Shown one piece after another: positions 1-11,966 of a DNA stretch of 64,000 nucleotides (the stretch's first letter is position 1; each line of letters opens with the position of its first letter). The notes beneath the pieces were generated by a model, which was not told the DNA's origin, ran no database searches, and saw nothing but the letters and a program-made list of their open reading frames with translations. The position numbers and the translations under genes were made by a program. This DNA is from Cryptomeria japonica (taxonomy: Eukaryota; Streptophyta; Pinopsida; Cupressales; Cupressaceae): contig NC_081408.1 in NCBI RefSeq assembly GCF_030272615.1, positions 340,410,793 to 340,474,792 of the forward strand, written 5' to 3'.

Positions 1-1649
1 TCAATCAATTTATTATGATCATGCAAGTATATATGCATTAATGATATATATTTCATGAAAGTTGGTAGATTAAACTTAGTGAAACTCTTAGAAAATTAGA
101 TCAGCCAATCCTTTAGAAACAGAGTCAGAGGATAGAGAGAAAAACTTTGAAATTGAACTACGAAAAAGATGAAACATTAGGTTTATGACTTATTAAATAG
201 TGTATTAATAAAGTTGTAATTCTTATTTTCTAGAAGTCTTAATTTTAAAGCTATTTATGCATTTTGTTGTTTTAAGAAAAAATTGCCTGTATTAGGATCT
301 TGTGTAAATGGTGTTTTTAGTGAAGTTTAAATTTCATTACAGTTTTGGTTGAGTTGTCATTGTGTCCTATGTTATTATATTTCCCTAGTCAGGTGTTGAT
401 GTAAAACGTTATTGATGTGAGCCATTGTGTGTTTTGTCCAAATGGTCAATCTTTGGTTAGTGATTGTATATCCTTCACCTGTGGTTTGTCAGGATTAGGT
501 ATGGCTATCTATTTCACCATAGAGTTCTCATAGAGATACCTTTCCTATAGTGTCCTATGAGAGAGAGTGGCTTTTGAGCGGGGCTCATGCCTGAAGTGGA
601 TGACAAGATAACCCGTCGAAAGTCAGATAAAAATTGATAACATAATAATTGATTAGGGGGTGGTTAGAATAAATATTAATTAAGATAATGTACCTCATGC
701 ATAGGTGTAGTGCTTCTACATTTCTCAGAATGTTATGAGAAGGCCTGCAATGGCAAACTTACCACCTTGTCTTCACGAAAGGATTGGTAGGGTCCGCATG
801 AGACTTAGTTGGAACTGGAGGTTCAAGAGAGGTTCCCAGGACAACGCAGGATTGGGGTCAGGACCTATGGAGGCTGTACCATGGTATCCATCTTAAGCTA
901 TGCGATGACACTCTCTCCTTAGAGTCACTAGTGTTTGTGAGTTGAGTTACATGGATGTTTGTGGAGTCTTGTAGTCCTTTCATAGTTGTCTTACTTTGCT
1001 TGCTTGAGGGTTTTCTACTATCTCCTAGCACAGTGGGGTGGTTCCATTTCTGGATCACATGGTCAGGTGGTAGTGCCACTTCCCATTGGATGTTCTGGAA
1101 TGTATCTTCAGGCGAGGAAGGTCTTCACTGGTGTTTTTGGGTTCGTGGTTCATGTACCAGCTCATGTTTGTGATCATTGTTCACTTGAGACCTTGTGGTC
1201 ATTGTATCAACTTTTATGTAACCTTGTTATTGTAAATTTTTAATCCGTGGTATTTGTGGTAAGCATGTATTTATGGATATTGTAAAAGGGAATCATTGGA
1301 ATGTTTGTTATGTCAATTGTCTTAATATTTTGTATATATGATCTATGAGAAATGATTGCATTGGAGTACTTTGATTCTTTCATCATGGAATTTAGATGTA
1401 TGTGTAGATTTTATCTTAAGCATTTAATTTTCCTAATTAGCTGAACAATAGGATTTTTTGTGGTGTTATTATAATCTACAAATTAATCTTCATTGGTAAC
1501 CCTTAGGAAATCATGTGTTAGTCTTCCGCTATGTTATTAGATGTGCAATGGTTATAATTAGTGCACTTGTTCTTTTAAAAAAAAATTATTACACCTTTTA
1601 GTTGCCTAGTTGTATTGTTTTCCTCTAGGGTTTCTGGCGGGGCATTACA
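1..1649 (+). repeat. 5' LTR of Tekay-A element (3' part only)
   Basis: This matches 5127-6772 almost base for base over its length and ends in GGCATTACA, as the 3' copy does. The next bases are the primer-binding site. Short reading frames inside it are LTR sequence and not genes. Confidence 0.93.
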
Positions 1650-1651
1650 TT

Positions 1652-1664
1652 TGGTATCAGAGTC
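1652..1664 (+). other. Primer-binding site, tRNA-iMet type
   Basis: TGGTATCAGAGTC lies two bases after the LTR end. It matches the usual plant initiator-Met primer site TGGTATCAGAGC except near its end. It sets the orientation of the element and the 5' LTR boundary. Confidence 0.9.
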
Positions 1665-1800
1665 AAGTTTCAACACTGGGTACTCTGGGTTTGTAGTGTG
1701 CCTATTCAACTTGACCTTTTTTCTTAGATCTTAATGTTTGTGTTTCCCTTGTTTATCCTTGCCATAGATATGAACTGTTTTCTCTTTGTAGTGGTAGGTC

Positions 1801-2664
1801 ATGGCTAAGAAAACTAGGGGAGGTGGCAAGTAGAGTTGGCTACAGGTGTCTATTTTTCTATAGATGCCTTTGTTCCTAGTTGTGAGTTGGACCTAGGAAC
1901 CATAGTTACTTCAATTGACCTTTGAGTCATTCCTTTGGGTGCTTATGGAATTGTGTGGGAATGGATTAGATATCCTCTCAGAGTGCTCGCATAGACTGTC
2001 ACAAGAAGATAGTGGAGTGTTTAAATGACCTTGGTAAGAAAGTGGAGATTGTTTGAGTTAAGAGACCGATATCCCTACGTATGATCTCCGCTATGAAACT
2101 TAAGCGGTGCATGCGTAGAGGGTGTCCGCTCTTTGCAGTTACTCTTGAGGAAGTGGATAAGTCAAAAAGTCAAGAAATCACTCTTGATAGTCACCCTATT
2201 CTTCGAGAGTATGCTGATGTGTTTCCATTGGATATTCCCGGTATGCCTCCGAAGCAAGACATGGACTTTCACAATGATTTGGTTCCTGGTGCAGAACCTA
2301 TTTCGAGAGCCCCATATCAAATGACTACTCAAGAGTTGAGTGAGTTGAAGTTGCAGCTAGAGGAATTGTTAGCCAAGGGATTCATTCATTCTAGTGTCTC
2401 TCCTTGGGGTGCGCCTGTTATCTTCATTAAGAAGAAGGATGGATCTCTTCGGTTATGCATTGATTACCGACAGCTGAATAAGGTAACCATCCGGAATTGA
2501 TATCCATTGCCTCATATAGATGATCTTTTCGATCAGGTAAAGGGAGCCAAGGTGTGTTTTTTAGATTGACCCAAAATCTGGATATCATCAGTTGCACATT
2601 CAGGATGCAACAAAGATAAGAGAGTTGTATTTTTTACTTATTTTAGGCTTCTAGGAGTAAGCCT
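1801..2664 (+). pseudogene. pol: Collapsed gag-pol remnant: gag tip, protease C-terminus, RT N-terminus
   Basis: A gag-like start at 1801 reads MAKKTRGGGK and stops at once. The text then jumps to the end of a retroviral protease (about 1870-2080) and a readable RT N-terminus at 2081-2500. The RT part shows [10 protein letters not shown], a PYQM segment, a [15 protein letters not shown] segment and [10 protein letters not shown]. The frame is broken after 2500 (YPLPHIDDLFDQ is still visible in translation), and by about 2665 the sequence has jumped to the 3' purine tract. The catalytic YxDD, RNase H and integrase are absent. Two internal deletions explain the structure. A host gene is unlikely given the flanking primer site and purine tract. 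Confidence 0.88.
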
Positions 2665-2670
2665 AGTTTT

Positions 2671-2681
2671 GAGGGGCAGAA
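2671..2681 (+). other. Polypurine tract
   Basis: GAGGGGCAGAA lies immediately before the TGTAGTACC start of the 3' LTR, the standard site for plus-strand priming. Confidence 0.8.
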
Positions 2682-5600
2682 TGTAGTACCCTTACTCATT
2701 TGAACTCATTGGACTCATATTTTATTGGTTATTTTTAGTTGATACATTACCATGATTTGTTATTCAGACTTATATGACATTATTTCATGCTTTATCTGGA
2801 AATGAGATGCATAATTTATTTGTTGTATTTCAATACTTGTGATTTATGGCATTTTATGGATTACTGCTATGTACTAACACTTTACTTTATCTATGAAATA
2901 TGGAATTATATGTTGTGTGTCTGCGAGTGTATTGGATGCAAGGGGATGATTTTCCTTCACTCATTTTGGTGAGATAGGGAATGTCACGATTCTCCTTCAT
3001 CGGTGTGTATGCCATGTTTTCTATATTGTATATATGCATGTGTGGTTTGGTGATGCAGGATATTGTAGGTACAAGTACTAGGTAGGTACGGGGTATCATA
3101 TCCACCTAGCTTCACAGGTCTAAGTGTGCCTTATATTTTCTGATGGAAGTGAAGGAGATAGTAGTTGACCCTATTTTATTCAGTTACACTCATGTGAGTG
3201 TCGTCAGTTGGTCATCTGGTCAGTTTGTTTAGCCTTCGTATTTTGTTGTTTGATCTTTTATGAGTATTTGCTTGAGGTTTTCTCAGTTTGTGTGTTTAAT
3301 GATTTTAATTATTGCATGTTATGTTTTATTTGTCTATGAAGGGTGAAAAATTGTTAGTAATGTGAATTAAGTAGTGACTCTATGATTTAACGTCCTTCAT
3401 GTAGAAGTAGGTGAATTGTCGAAACTATATTCAATGGTTGGTTTTTGGAGCTATACTATAGTTGTACGTATTTTAAATATTAGGAATCGATTATAAACTT
3501 ATATATATATATATATATATTCGAAGGTGAATATAGTATATGACTAATCATATTTTCATGTGATTTATGATAAGTTGAATAATTTGGATTCTACAACTTA
3601 ACATACCTTATATCGAATGATTATTGTCTTTTGTATAAGAAAGTATGATTTTATTAATGCTCGTTTTACAAATTTTATATAAATATTGTTTTAATGAAAA
3701 GACAAAATATATATTTAATTATAGAAAATGGTTATTAAAGAATTTGTTAAACAAGATTAATGTTTAAATATATATATTACTGAAAGGTCATTACTTATAT
3801 ATAAAAAATATAATAAAAAAATGAAAATGAAAAGAAAACAAATTAAATAAAGTGGCAGATGAAGTTTAAGTTTTAACAAAATTAAACAATAACTAGGGTG
3901 GCCGATAGTAATATCGACCACCCCGCTTAATAAAAGGGAGGGATGGTATTACCACTGACCACCCTCCTCCCTTTTTAAATACATAATGCACAGTGCAGCG
4001 AATATGGTGGGAGGCACCGATCATTATGCAACCATGACCATTAATATATGTGGTGGTAGGGATTAATGTAGGGACTAACTTGTAAAGTAACGTGATTCAC
4101 CAGCCCATGTAAAACCATTGATATCCACCATGATCGACATGTATAAAGTTAGTTATTTAACTTGCATGTTTTAAGGAAGTCATTTTTAGTAAGTTGACTT
4201 AGTATAGGAGTTAAAAGCCACATGGATAATCTATAGATATGGACTTAACCACTTTAGAGGTGTGGTGTCACATAAGAAGTTAATGGATAACTTTGCATGT
4301 GAACACATAAGAATTCAAAACCATTTAAGACTATGATGTTGCAATAAAACCTTGAGTGGTGTCATTTAGAATCAGTCCACCACTAAGAGAGATATCCCGA
4401 AAGTAGGAAAGAGTGTAGATGACTACACTATATATAGACCATTAAGTAAGAGAAAAAGGGAATGAGGAAAAATGGAGATGCAGGTTTGAAAAGAAGGACA
4501 CGCATTCATGAGCAATAGAAGAGATATTTTTATAGTTTCAAAGAGAGGGAGAAGAGAATATATTTGTTAATAGAGTGATAGGATAGATTGGAGGTGAGAT
4601 GCAACAAAGGATTAGAGAATGGAATGAAGAAGAGAAGGTAGGAAAAGATATAGACGAAGATAGAAAATAGCAAGTTGGAGCAGAGAGAAATAAAGAAAAA
4701 GAGAGCAAGATAGAGGAGAGCAAGAACGTAGAAGAGTGACAAGAGATTAGGGAGAATGGAATAGTGGAGATTTTGATGTGTTTATGATCAAGTCGTAAAA
4801 GATCAACGATGATCATCTCTGATTTTGTGTCAAACTTAGGGGTTACGCTCTTGAATGAGTGTTAATTACTTTATTATTATCAGAGAAATTCTCAAAATAT
4901 AGAAAGGGTAAGGAATCGGAATAGAGATCTCGTGAGATAGAAGAGTGCTGAGAAGGAAAGCATTTTGAATCCGGACGTATTGCGGATATTTTGAAGTTAT
5001 CAAGGATCATAATAGCCATGGATCGCGTTTCTTAAGGTAGGCTCTAATCTAGTATGTTTTGTTGAAAGGATTTAAGAGATTAAGAATGAACTAGATTTAT
5101 ATTTATAAAATAGTTAGTCACAATATCAATCAATTTATTACAATCATGCAAGTATAGATGCATTAGTGATATATATTTCATGAAAGTTGGTAGATTAAAC
5201 TTAGTGAAACTCTTAGAAAATTAGATGACCCAATCCTTTAGAAACAGAGTCAAAGGATGGAGAGAGAAACTCTGAAATTGAACTACAAAAAAGATGAAAC
5301 ATTAGGTTTATGACTTATTAAATAGTGTATTAATATAGTTGTAATTCTTATTTTCTAGAAGTCTTAATTTGAAAGATATTTATGCATTTTGTTGTTTTAA
5401 GAAAAGATTGCCTCTATTAGGATCTTGTGTAAATGGTGTTTTTAGTGAAGTTTAAATTTCGTTGCAATTTTGGTTGAGTTGTCATTGTTTCCTATGTTAT
5501 TATATTTCCCTAGTCAGGTGTTGATGTACAACCTTATTGATGTGAGTCATTGTGTGTTTTGTCCAAATGGTCAATCTTTGGTTAGTGATTGTGTATCCTT

Positions 5601-6772
5601 CACCTATGGTTTGTTAGGATTAGGTATGGCTGTCTGTTTCACCCTAGAGTTCTCGTAGAGAGACCTTTCCTATAGTGTCCTATGAGAGAGTGGCTTTCGA
5701 GTGGGGGCCGTGCCTGAATTGGATGAGAGGATAACCCATCAAAAATCAGATAAAATGTGATGACCTAATAATTGATTAAGGGGTGGCTAGAATAAATATT
5801 AATTAAGATAATGTACCTCGTGCATAGGTGTAGTGCTTGTACATGGCTCATAATGTTACGAGAAGGCCTGGAATGGCAAACTTACCACCTTGTCTTCATG
5901 AAAGGACTGGTAGGATCTGCACGAGACTTAGTTGGAACTAGAGGTTCAGGAGAGGTTACCAGGATAACCCAGTATGAGGGCCGAGACCTATGGAGGCTGT
6001 ACCATGGTATCCATCTTAAGCTATGCGATGACACTCTCTCCTTAGAGTCACTAGTGTTTGTGAGTTGAGTTACATGGATATTTGTGGAGTCTTGTAGTCC
6101 TTCTATACTTGTCTTACTTTGCTTTCTTGAGGGTTTTCTACTATCTCCTAGCACAGTTGGGTGGTCCCATTTTGGGATCACATGGTTGGGTGGTAGTGCC
6201 ACTTCCCATTGGATGTTCTGGAATGTATCTTCAGGTGAGGAAGGGCTTCGTTGGTGTTTCTGGGTTCATGTTTCATGTACCAGCTCATGTTCATGATCAT
6301 TGTTCAGTTGAGACCTTGTGGTCATTGTATCAACTTTTATGTAACCTTGTTATTGTAACTTTGTAATCCGTGGCATTTGTGGTAACCATGTATTTATGGA
6401 TATTGTAAAAGGGAATCATTGGAATGTTTGTTATGTCAGTTGCCTTAATATTTTGTATATATGATCTATGAGAAATGAATGCATTGGAGTACTTTGATTC
6501 TTTCATTATGGAATTTAGATGTATGTGTAGATTTTATCTTAAGCATTTAATTTTTCTAATTAGCTAAACAATAGGATTTTCTGTGGTGTTATTATAATCT
6601 ACAAATTAATCTTCATTGGTAACCCTTAGGAAATCATGTGTTAGTCTTCCGCTGTGTTATTAGATGTGCAATGGTTATAATTAGTGCACTTGTTCTTTTA
6701 AAAAAAAATTATTACACCTTTTAGTTGCCTAGTTGTATTGTTTTCCTTTAGGGTTTCTGGCGAGGCATTACA
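2682..6772 (+). repeat. 3' LTR of Tekay-A element, about 4.1 kb
   Basis: It starts TGTAGTACC and ends GGCATTACA, imperfect inverted termini. Its right 1.65 kb repeats positions 1-1649. It also shares blocks with the solo LTR at 34955-39185 and the minus LTRs at 40493-47837, for example the '..CCACCTAGCTTCACAGGTCT..' block near 3100 and the CTCCTAGCACAG block near 6147. Contents are non-coding, including a TA dinucleotide run near 3500-3520. Predicted short ORFs are Leu/Ser-rich composition artefacts. Confidence 0.92.
4429..4438 (+). promoter_or_regulatory. Candidate LTR TATA box
   Basis: TATATATAGA lies in the middle of the LTR, downstream of a T-poor stretch. Position within a 4-kb LTR is plausible for the U3/R border, but no transcript end is visible from sequence, so this is only a candidate. 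Confidence 0.4.
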
Positions 6773-7117
6773 GTTTCTAAGACGTTGCATTTCTATGAAG
6801 GTATATCATAAAAGAAACCGGATATTCATTGATATGAAGGTATTGCATAAAATCAGTCAGCATAGAAAATATGAATATGGATGGAAACAAAATGGTATCA
6901 GGATCAGTCGACATTTTTGAATACCTTCAACTAAATCATAGTCTCAAGATCAGTGAAAAGGTTAGATATATTCTTAGATGAAGCACAAAGGCCCTTACTC
7001 AGAGCAAAGGGTGGATATCAAACACCAAGTGATAGTCAATTGATTAATGAGCAGAGATTTCATAAAAGAGAAAACTACAGGAATGTTGATGATACACAAC
7101 TTGCAAGAAGATGCAGC
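6773..7117 (+). other. Unassigned segment between two elements
   Basis: This 345-bp stretch lies between the Tekay 3' LTR and the Tat-A 5' LTR. One frame stays open from about 6953 up to the Tat-A insertion point and reads like protein (FLDEAQRPLLRAKGGYQTPS, then NVDDTQLARRC). Just beyond the other end of Tat-A, 32300-32389 is also open (VLGAAKGERVSHEEC..). Tat-A may therefore have inserted into an older coding sequence, perhaps another element. I do not recognise the protein. Confidence 0.35.
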
Positions 7118-8222
7118 TGTAATACCCTAAAAATGGTCACCTAAACCATGGGCCCCTAATTTGGACAACATCACTACGGTCCTAACCAAAGGCAATTAAA
7201 TCATTCTTGAGCACATAATTAATTCTTTAATCATTAAATATCACATGGCAATTGAATTACTCAATATTAATTAGATTATTTAATTAATTAAATCATTCCA
7301 AGAGTATCATTTTGATCAATTATCCTATTTAATTTATTAAATATCCTAGCATATTTAATTAATTAATAAATTTGTTATTTAATCATGCAAAAAAGGAATT
7401 AATTTATTACAAAAGAGGAATTAATTTGAAAATAGAATAAAAGAATTGAGAGAGAAATCAAACTTGAGATATTATTTCTTTTTCTAAATTGAGAACTTGA
7501 AATCAGAAAAGCAATTAAATTGAATTATTCTCTAAAATTAGAACTGACAACTTTTTAGAAAAAGAAGTTCAGTTGCATTAAAAAGACTCTTTTCTTGAAT
7601 AAATCAAATAATTATATATTTTTATCATAGATGCATGGAATTAATTAATTCTTATTTATAATGCAACTTGAACTTCCTATCTAAATGCATTTCAATTAAA
7701 CTATAATTGGAATCTATCTCAAGCTTAATTGAACCTGATTTCTCAATTATTTTCAATTAATCCTAAATTGAGCTTTTTTGTAATTCTCCATAAATTCAGC
7801 CTTCAACTCTCATTCAAAACACCCTAGAGATTTTTGAGAACATGCTTGGAGATTATTATTATGCTGATTTTGCTCTGGAGTCATTGAATAAATTGTGATT
7901 TTTTAGATTATTTGCATCCATATTTAGTTTATCCATTGTTGCTTGAATCCATTATTATTTGAATTATTTATCCATCTTGCATCTATTTAGCTTAATATCA
8001 TGCTCATATAGATTAAATCCTTCATCTTGGTGTAGTCTAGTCACTGGTATTGCTTATAAAAATCTGAGAGCAATCTTTTAGTCGCATCTTTTAGAAGGCA
8101 ATTAGTTGCTTTGTTATGGTTTATTATTTATTGATTATTGATTTACTAACCGTATATGTAATGACTTAATTGAAGTATTTTGCCTACAGCTATAAGACTT
8201 ATTCCACTTTTTCACACACACA
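7118..8222 (+). repeat. 5' LTR of Tat-A
   Basis: It starts TGTAATACCC and ends CACACA. The right LTR at 31207-32299 repeats it with scattered substitutions and small indels. The U3 part is very rich in ATTAATTAA-type palindromes. The TATAAATT box seen in the right copy is changed to CATAAATT here. Confidence 0.93.
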
Positions 8223-8226
8223 TATC

Positions 8227-8243
8227 TAGCGCCCACCATGGGG
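8227..8243 (+). other. Primer-binding site, tRNA-Lys type
   Basis: TAGCGCCCACCATGGGG begins four bases after the LTR. It resembles the TGGCGCCCACCGTGGGG primer site I recall from plant Tat elements, with two G-to-A changes. It fixes the strand and 5' LTR end. Confidence 0.8.
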
Positions 8244-8313
8244 TAGAAGACTACATTTTTCGGCCTCCAAGACTAATTTTTTATTTTTGTTATTTTTCAG
8301 ATTTTAGACTTTT

Positions 8314-8446
8314 TGGATTTTTAGTCATACAACTTCTATACCATATCGTACAACATTTCTCACAAGCCAAAATGATAAACTACAGATATCATACGAACTG
8401 AAATCTTGTATCGTACGATTTGGTAAACTCTGTCATACGATTCTGT
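8314..8446 (+). repeat. Cluster of TCRTACRA motifs, upstream leader
   Basis: Within about 130 bp there are at least five near copies of one short word: GTCATACAAC, ATCGTACAAC, ATCATACGAA, ATCGTACGAT, GTCATACGAT. Spacing is irregular and the sequence between is A/T-rich. It lies between the primer site and the conserved leader block. Function unknown; the same word recurs at 9624-9890 and 21710-21825. Confidence 0.65.
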
Positions 8447-9600
8447 ATTTTTTTGGTTCAAAGAACAAAAAAGTAAATATTATGATTTTCATTTTCTATT
8501 TAGATTGGTTATACTAATGACTTACCCTGGTTGTTTATCTATCTATCTTAGAATTTTTTACAGCCTAATCAGTTTTTGTAGAACGCTTGTTGAAGAATAT
8601 GCTTGTCGCACAAAGACAATATGACTACTGATTTGTTGTCTTTGCAGGTTGCCTGAAGAGAATCGACCAAACATCGTGTATTCTTTAAATTCATTTTTAG
8701 GAACCTAAATTGCTATCTAGTTAAAGAACAAATCTGTATTTCATGTTTTAAGTAAATTCTGAGAGGTAGAAGAGTAGGATCTTGTCTTTTTCTAGACAAT
8801 CAGAAATCCAGATCCTTGAGGCATTTTCTTTGTTTGAGATTTGTACATCTTTAGCAGGCTTGCCCTCCCGAGGAGCTTAAAAATTCATAAAACCGTTACA
8901 ACCACTGTGAGGAGAATGACCTAAGTGGGAATGACTAAACACCAAGTACTCCAACCCACTATAAAATAAACGTGATTTGATGAAAATCAAGTCAACGATA
9001 GTGCTCAGGAATAGCTCTCCTTAGTACCTTTGGGTATATTGAACCTTAGTTTTCAAGGTTGGGAGACCTCTTAATTGAGTTTATACCCTGACACGCCGAA
9101 CAAACCCCTTACTAGATCCAAAAAAAATTAGAAGCTACCCAGTTCACCTCCAAAAGGGGGATAATATTTGTGCAAGAGAGATAGTAACTCTCCCAAGATA
9201 CTTGTCATTTCATGCCCCCATTAGTGTTTAGAGTCAGATAATACGATGTTGAGAATCCATTGCATGAGACTCAGTGGCCATATTCTAATTAGCTATTGGG
9301 TGTGTACCTAAGTCTACAAGCAAAGGTTTTCTTCTCTCACTAAATTTCATAGGGCTTTCATGCTGTGATTGTAGTTACTATTCATACTACATATTTTTTG
9401 TGTTTTCATCCCTCAAACTAAAACTAGAATACCAAAATTGAAGAAAACAAAACACAATTTAGTGATCAAAAACTCTATTCATGTTAGAACTAGTCCATCC
9501 TAAGTCAAAATTCTGTCCAAAACTAGTCTATCCTAGTCAAAACTGAGTCCATCTCAGAATTGGTCATACTCAGTTATCATACTCTACTATTGAAAAAATT
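8447..9600 (+). other. Tat-A leader core, non-coding
   Basis: No ORF of note. A block around 8910-8970 (GAGGAGAATGACCTAAGTGG, later CCCACTATAAA) resembles the Tat-B leader at about 53793-53860 (GAGGAGAGAATGACCCAAGT). A pyrimidine run ending TTTGCAG at about 8632-8647 resembles a 3' splice site. Sequence from 9060 to 9320 has tracts such as AAAAGGGGGATAATATTTG but no recognisable gene. Confidence 0.5.
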
Positions 9601-9609
9601 AGAATTTTT

Positions 9610-9905
9610 TTGTCTCTGTCCTAAGAACAGTCGTACACATCTGATAATTTATCATCCTGCTTCATATCATGTGTCATATGAGTCTGATTATTTGTCATAT
9701 GAGCTCAATCCTCTATCATATGAATGCTAATACTCTGTCGTATAAAGCTAAATCCTATGTCGTACGATATAGAATTGCACTGAATCTTGTGTCATCCTAG
9801 ACATACCCATTTGTCATATGGTAGTAGGTAGAAACTCATACGAAACAAAACTATTGTCATCTTGAAGCTATTAAATTGTCGTCCTGCTTAGTAAAACCTG
9901 TATGA
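9610..9905 (+). repeat. Second cluster of TCRTAYGA motifs, downstream leader
   Basis: About a dozen variants occur, roughly every 20-30 bp: GTCGTACACA, TATCATGTGTCATATGAGT, TTGTCATATGAGCT, CTATCATATGAA, TGTCGTATAA, TGTCGTACGATA, TTGTCATATGG, CTCATACGAA. Exact TCGTACGA is itself palindromic. The cluster ends about 430 bp before gag. Confidence 0.7.
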
Positions 9906-10329
9906 ATCTCTGATTTTATCAGTACAAAGCAGTCAAACTTTCCTAAATTTTTTTACAATGAACATAATACTAGTTATCATCATCCTAAGAATAAAAATAT
10001 CAAGACAATGTACCCCTACCATTTGTGTTGCACAATTTGGTCGATCATCTTTCAGCTAGTACAATCAACTACTTATCAAACCTAAGTCCCTTAGATAACG
10101 TCTTATACAGGATAGATCATACCTGAAACCAGAATGAATCTTAGTCACTACTCTCGAATCAACTTAGATAAACATCTTATATAGAATAGATCTTTCCTAA
10201 AACTAGACTAAATCTTAGTTGCTTCTCTCAAACAATATGTTAACCGAACAACTAGCTCTAAAATTGATCTTGACCTCTGCATCACAAACAACTTTAGGTC
10301 ACACTAATCCATAAAAATTCCTATTCAAA

Positions 10330-11966
10330 CAAGGATTTCTCGTAAGAAAGAAGCCAAAGGCAAAGGACAACCCTTCACATAGCAAGATAACCCATACTAC
10401 ATGAAGGACCCGCTCACTAACAAACCTTCATCATCAGGGGTACCATTTTTTGATGAACCTAAATCTCCCACTATACATGAGATGGAATACAATGACAAAG
10501 ACAACCTTAGTATTTAGGAAATCGATAATGATTCCTCATCAAGTGAAGCTAAAGACAACAATGAACCTCTAGAAAAAGATATTTGTGATTGTCAAAAGGA
10601 TAAAGACTTCCAAAAAATGATGAAAGCTATCCTAGCTTGAGAAAATAAAAACTATTTCTTAGAACTAGCAAAACAAGGTGCCAAACTTCCTACTGGAAAT
10701 GATGTTCAGACACTCGTTACTAAAAAGGAAGAATCACCTATATTCATGGTACAAAAACAATTACAAGCCTTATGGACTAAGATCACAAAACTAAAGAATA
10801 AGGATAAATCCCCAAAACAATATTCTCTGGAGACAATATGCCCCTTTCCATTTGGCAAGAATCTATACATGCCTCCATTTCCTTCACGAGTTGAGATCCC
10901 AAAATTTGACAAATATGATGGTACCTTAGATCCTCAAGATCATGTCAGGGAATTTTGTGCTGCTTGTATGGAGTTCATGCATGATCAAACGTATCTCATG
11001 CACCCTTTTCCAAGGAGTTTGGGAGGACACGCTATGGAATGGTTCTCAAGTCTACCCAAAGGAATAAAAATGTTTGAAGAACTAATCCAACTATTTTTAC
11101 AACAATACTCATACAACATTCGACATCCCATGACTATGATAAAGCTTTGTAATACTAAACAGAAAATAGGGGAGCCTTTTCTTACTTTCCTCCAACGTTG
11201 GAGAAAGATGTTCTCTAGGTATTCATGACCTATCCTAGATTCTGAGAAAATGAATATATTTATGAACAACTTGGTCCCAAAATTGAAATATACTATCCAA
11301 ATGCAAATACACCAATCATTTAACAAAATGTCAGATAATGCTATTCGAATGGAAGATGTGCTCATAAAGAAGGGGGATATCTCACCTTGGAAAGAAACAC
11401 AATGAGGATCTATCTCTACACATAAAAACAAGTATTGGAAGTATGGAAAAGACAAGAATAAGAACATTGTTAATAACAGAGTAGTAGACACTATTAAAAC
11501 CAACTCAAAGCCCATGATATTCAACTTGGCTAGTAGCACACAAGCACTCAAAGCTATTGAAACCGCAGAAAAAAATCCTCTAAAGAAAACAAAAGAATGG
11601 GTCAAAGAGAAACCTTGTCTTTCCAAACCTAAATGCGACTTTACTCCTCTTGAAGAATCATACGAATCCACTTTCAAAACTCTATTGGCAAACAATCTGA
11701 TAAAACTACTAGATAATTCTAGGACATATGATCCGGAAGTCAAAGCAAAATGGTGGAGAGAAAATGAATACTGTGACTACCATCAGAATAAAGGCCATAA
11801 CACAAACAATTGCATGAAGCTCAAACATGAGATTCAAGATCTCATAGATGTTGGAAAAATTGTTGTCAGGAATCACCTGACCAGTGCTGATCACAATGCA
11901 TTTAAGGACCCTTTACCTATTTACAAACAAGGTGATTCCTCAAAGACCAAAGGAGGTGCAAAATAA
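10330..11966 (+). pseudogene. gag: Tat-A gag (capsid/nucleocapsid) with stops and a frame break
   Basis: Gag would form the particle that packages the element RNA. The frame is open in pieces from about 10330, with stops near 10375, 10513 and 10638. A long stretch at 10746-11228 holds the retrotransposon gag core: FPSRVEIPKFDKYDGTLDPQ, then HAMEWFSSLPKGI and CNTKQKIGEPFLTFLQRW. A further block, 11514-11966, carries the zinc knuckle YCDYHQNKGHNTNNC (11772-11813), of the C-x2-H-x4-H-x4-C kind seen in Tat elements. The start is uncertain because an in-frame ATG at 10401 lies downstream of gag-like text. Protease follows. Tat-B gag at 55328 is its relative. Confidence 0.88.

Larger units (their letters stand above)
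1..6772 (+). mobile_element. Ty3/gypsy Tekay-type element, 5' end outside window
   Basis: Two long direct repeats (1-1649 and about 5127-6772) flank a tRNA-iMet-type primer site and a short interior with protease/RT remnants, ending in a purine tract at 2671-2681. The RT fragment has the wording of plant chromoviruses of the Tekay/Del clade ([32 protein letters not shown]). The 3' LTR is about 4.1 kb, so some 2.4 kb of the 5' LTR should lie left of the window. The interior is only about 1 kb, against several kb in an intact element, so most of gag and everything after the RT N-terminus is gone. It cannot be autonomous. Confidence 0.9.

Noticed and set aside
1652-1664. Could the tRNA-like bases be tRNA genes?
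   Set aside because: Only the 3' acceptor complement is present at each primer site; no cloverleaf was found.
4530-4816. Minus-strand Ser/Leu/Phe-rich frames
   Set aside because: They lie inside the Tekay LTR over a purine-rich stretch (GAGAGA, AGAAGA) and look like compositional artefacts.
9610-9905. Motif cluster as a CRISPR-like array
   Set aside because: Repeats are very short, degenerate and irregularly spaced, and the sequence is from a plant nuclear genome.
10985-11743. 252-codon minus-strand frame over Tat-A gag
   Set aside because: It is the antisense shadow of gag, whose core motifs and zinc knuckle read on the + strand. The minus product is Phe/Leu-rich without domains.
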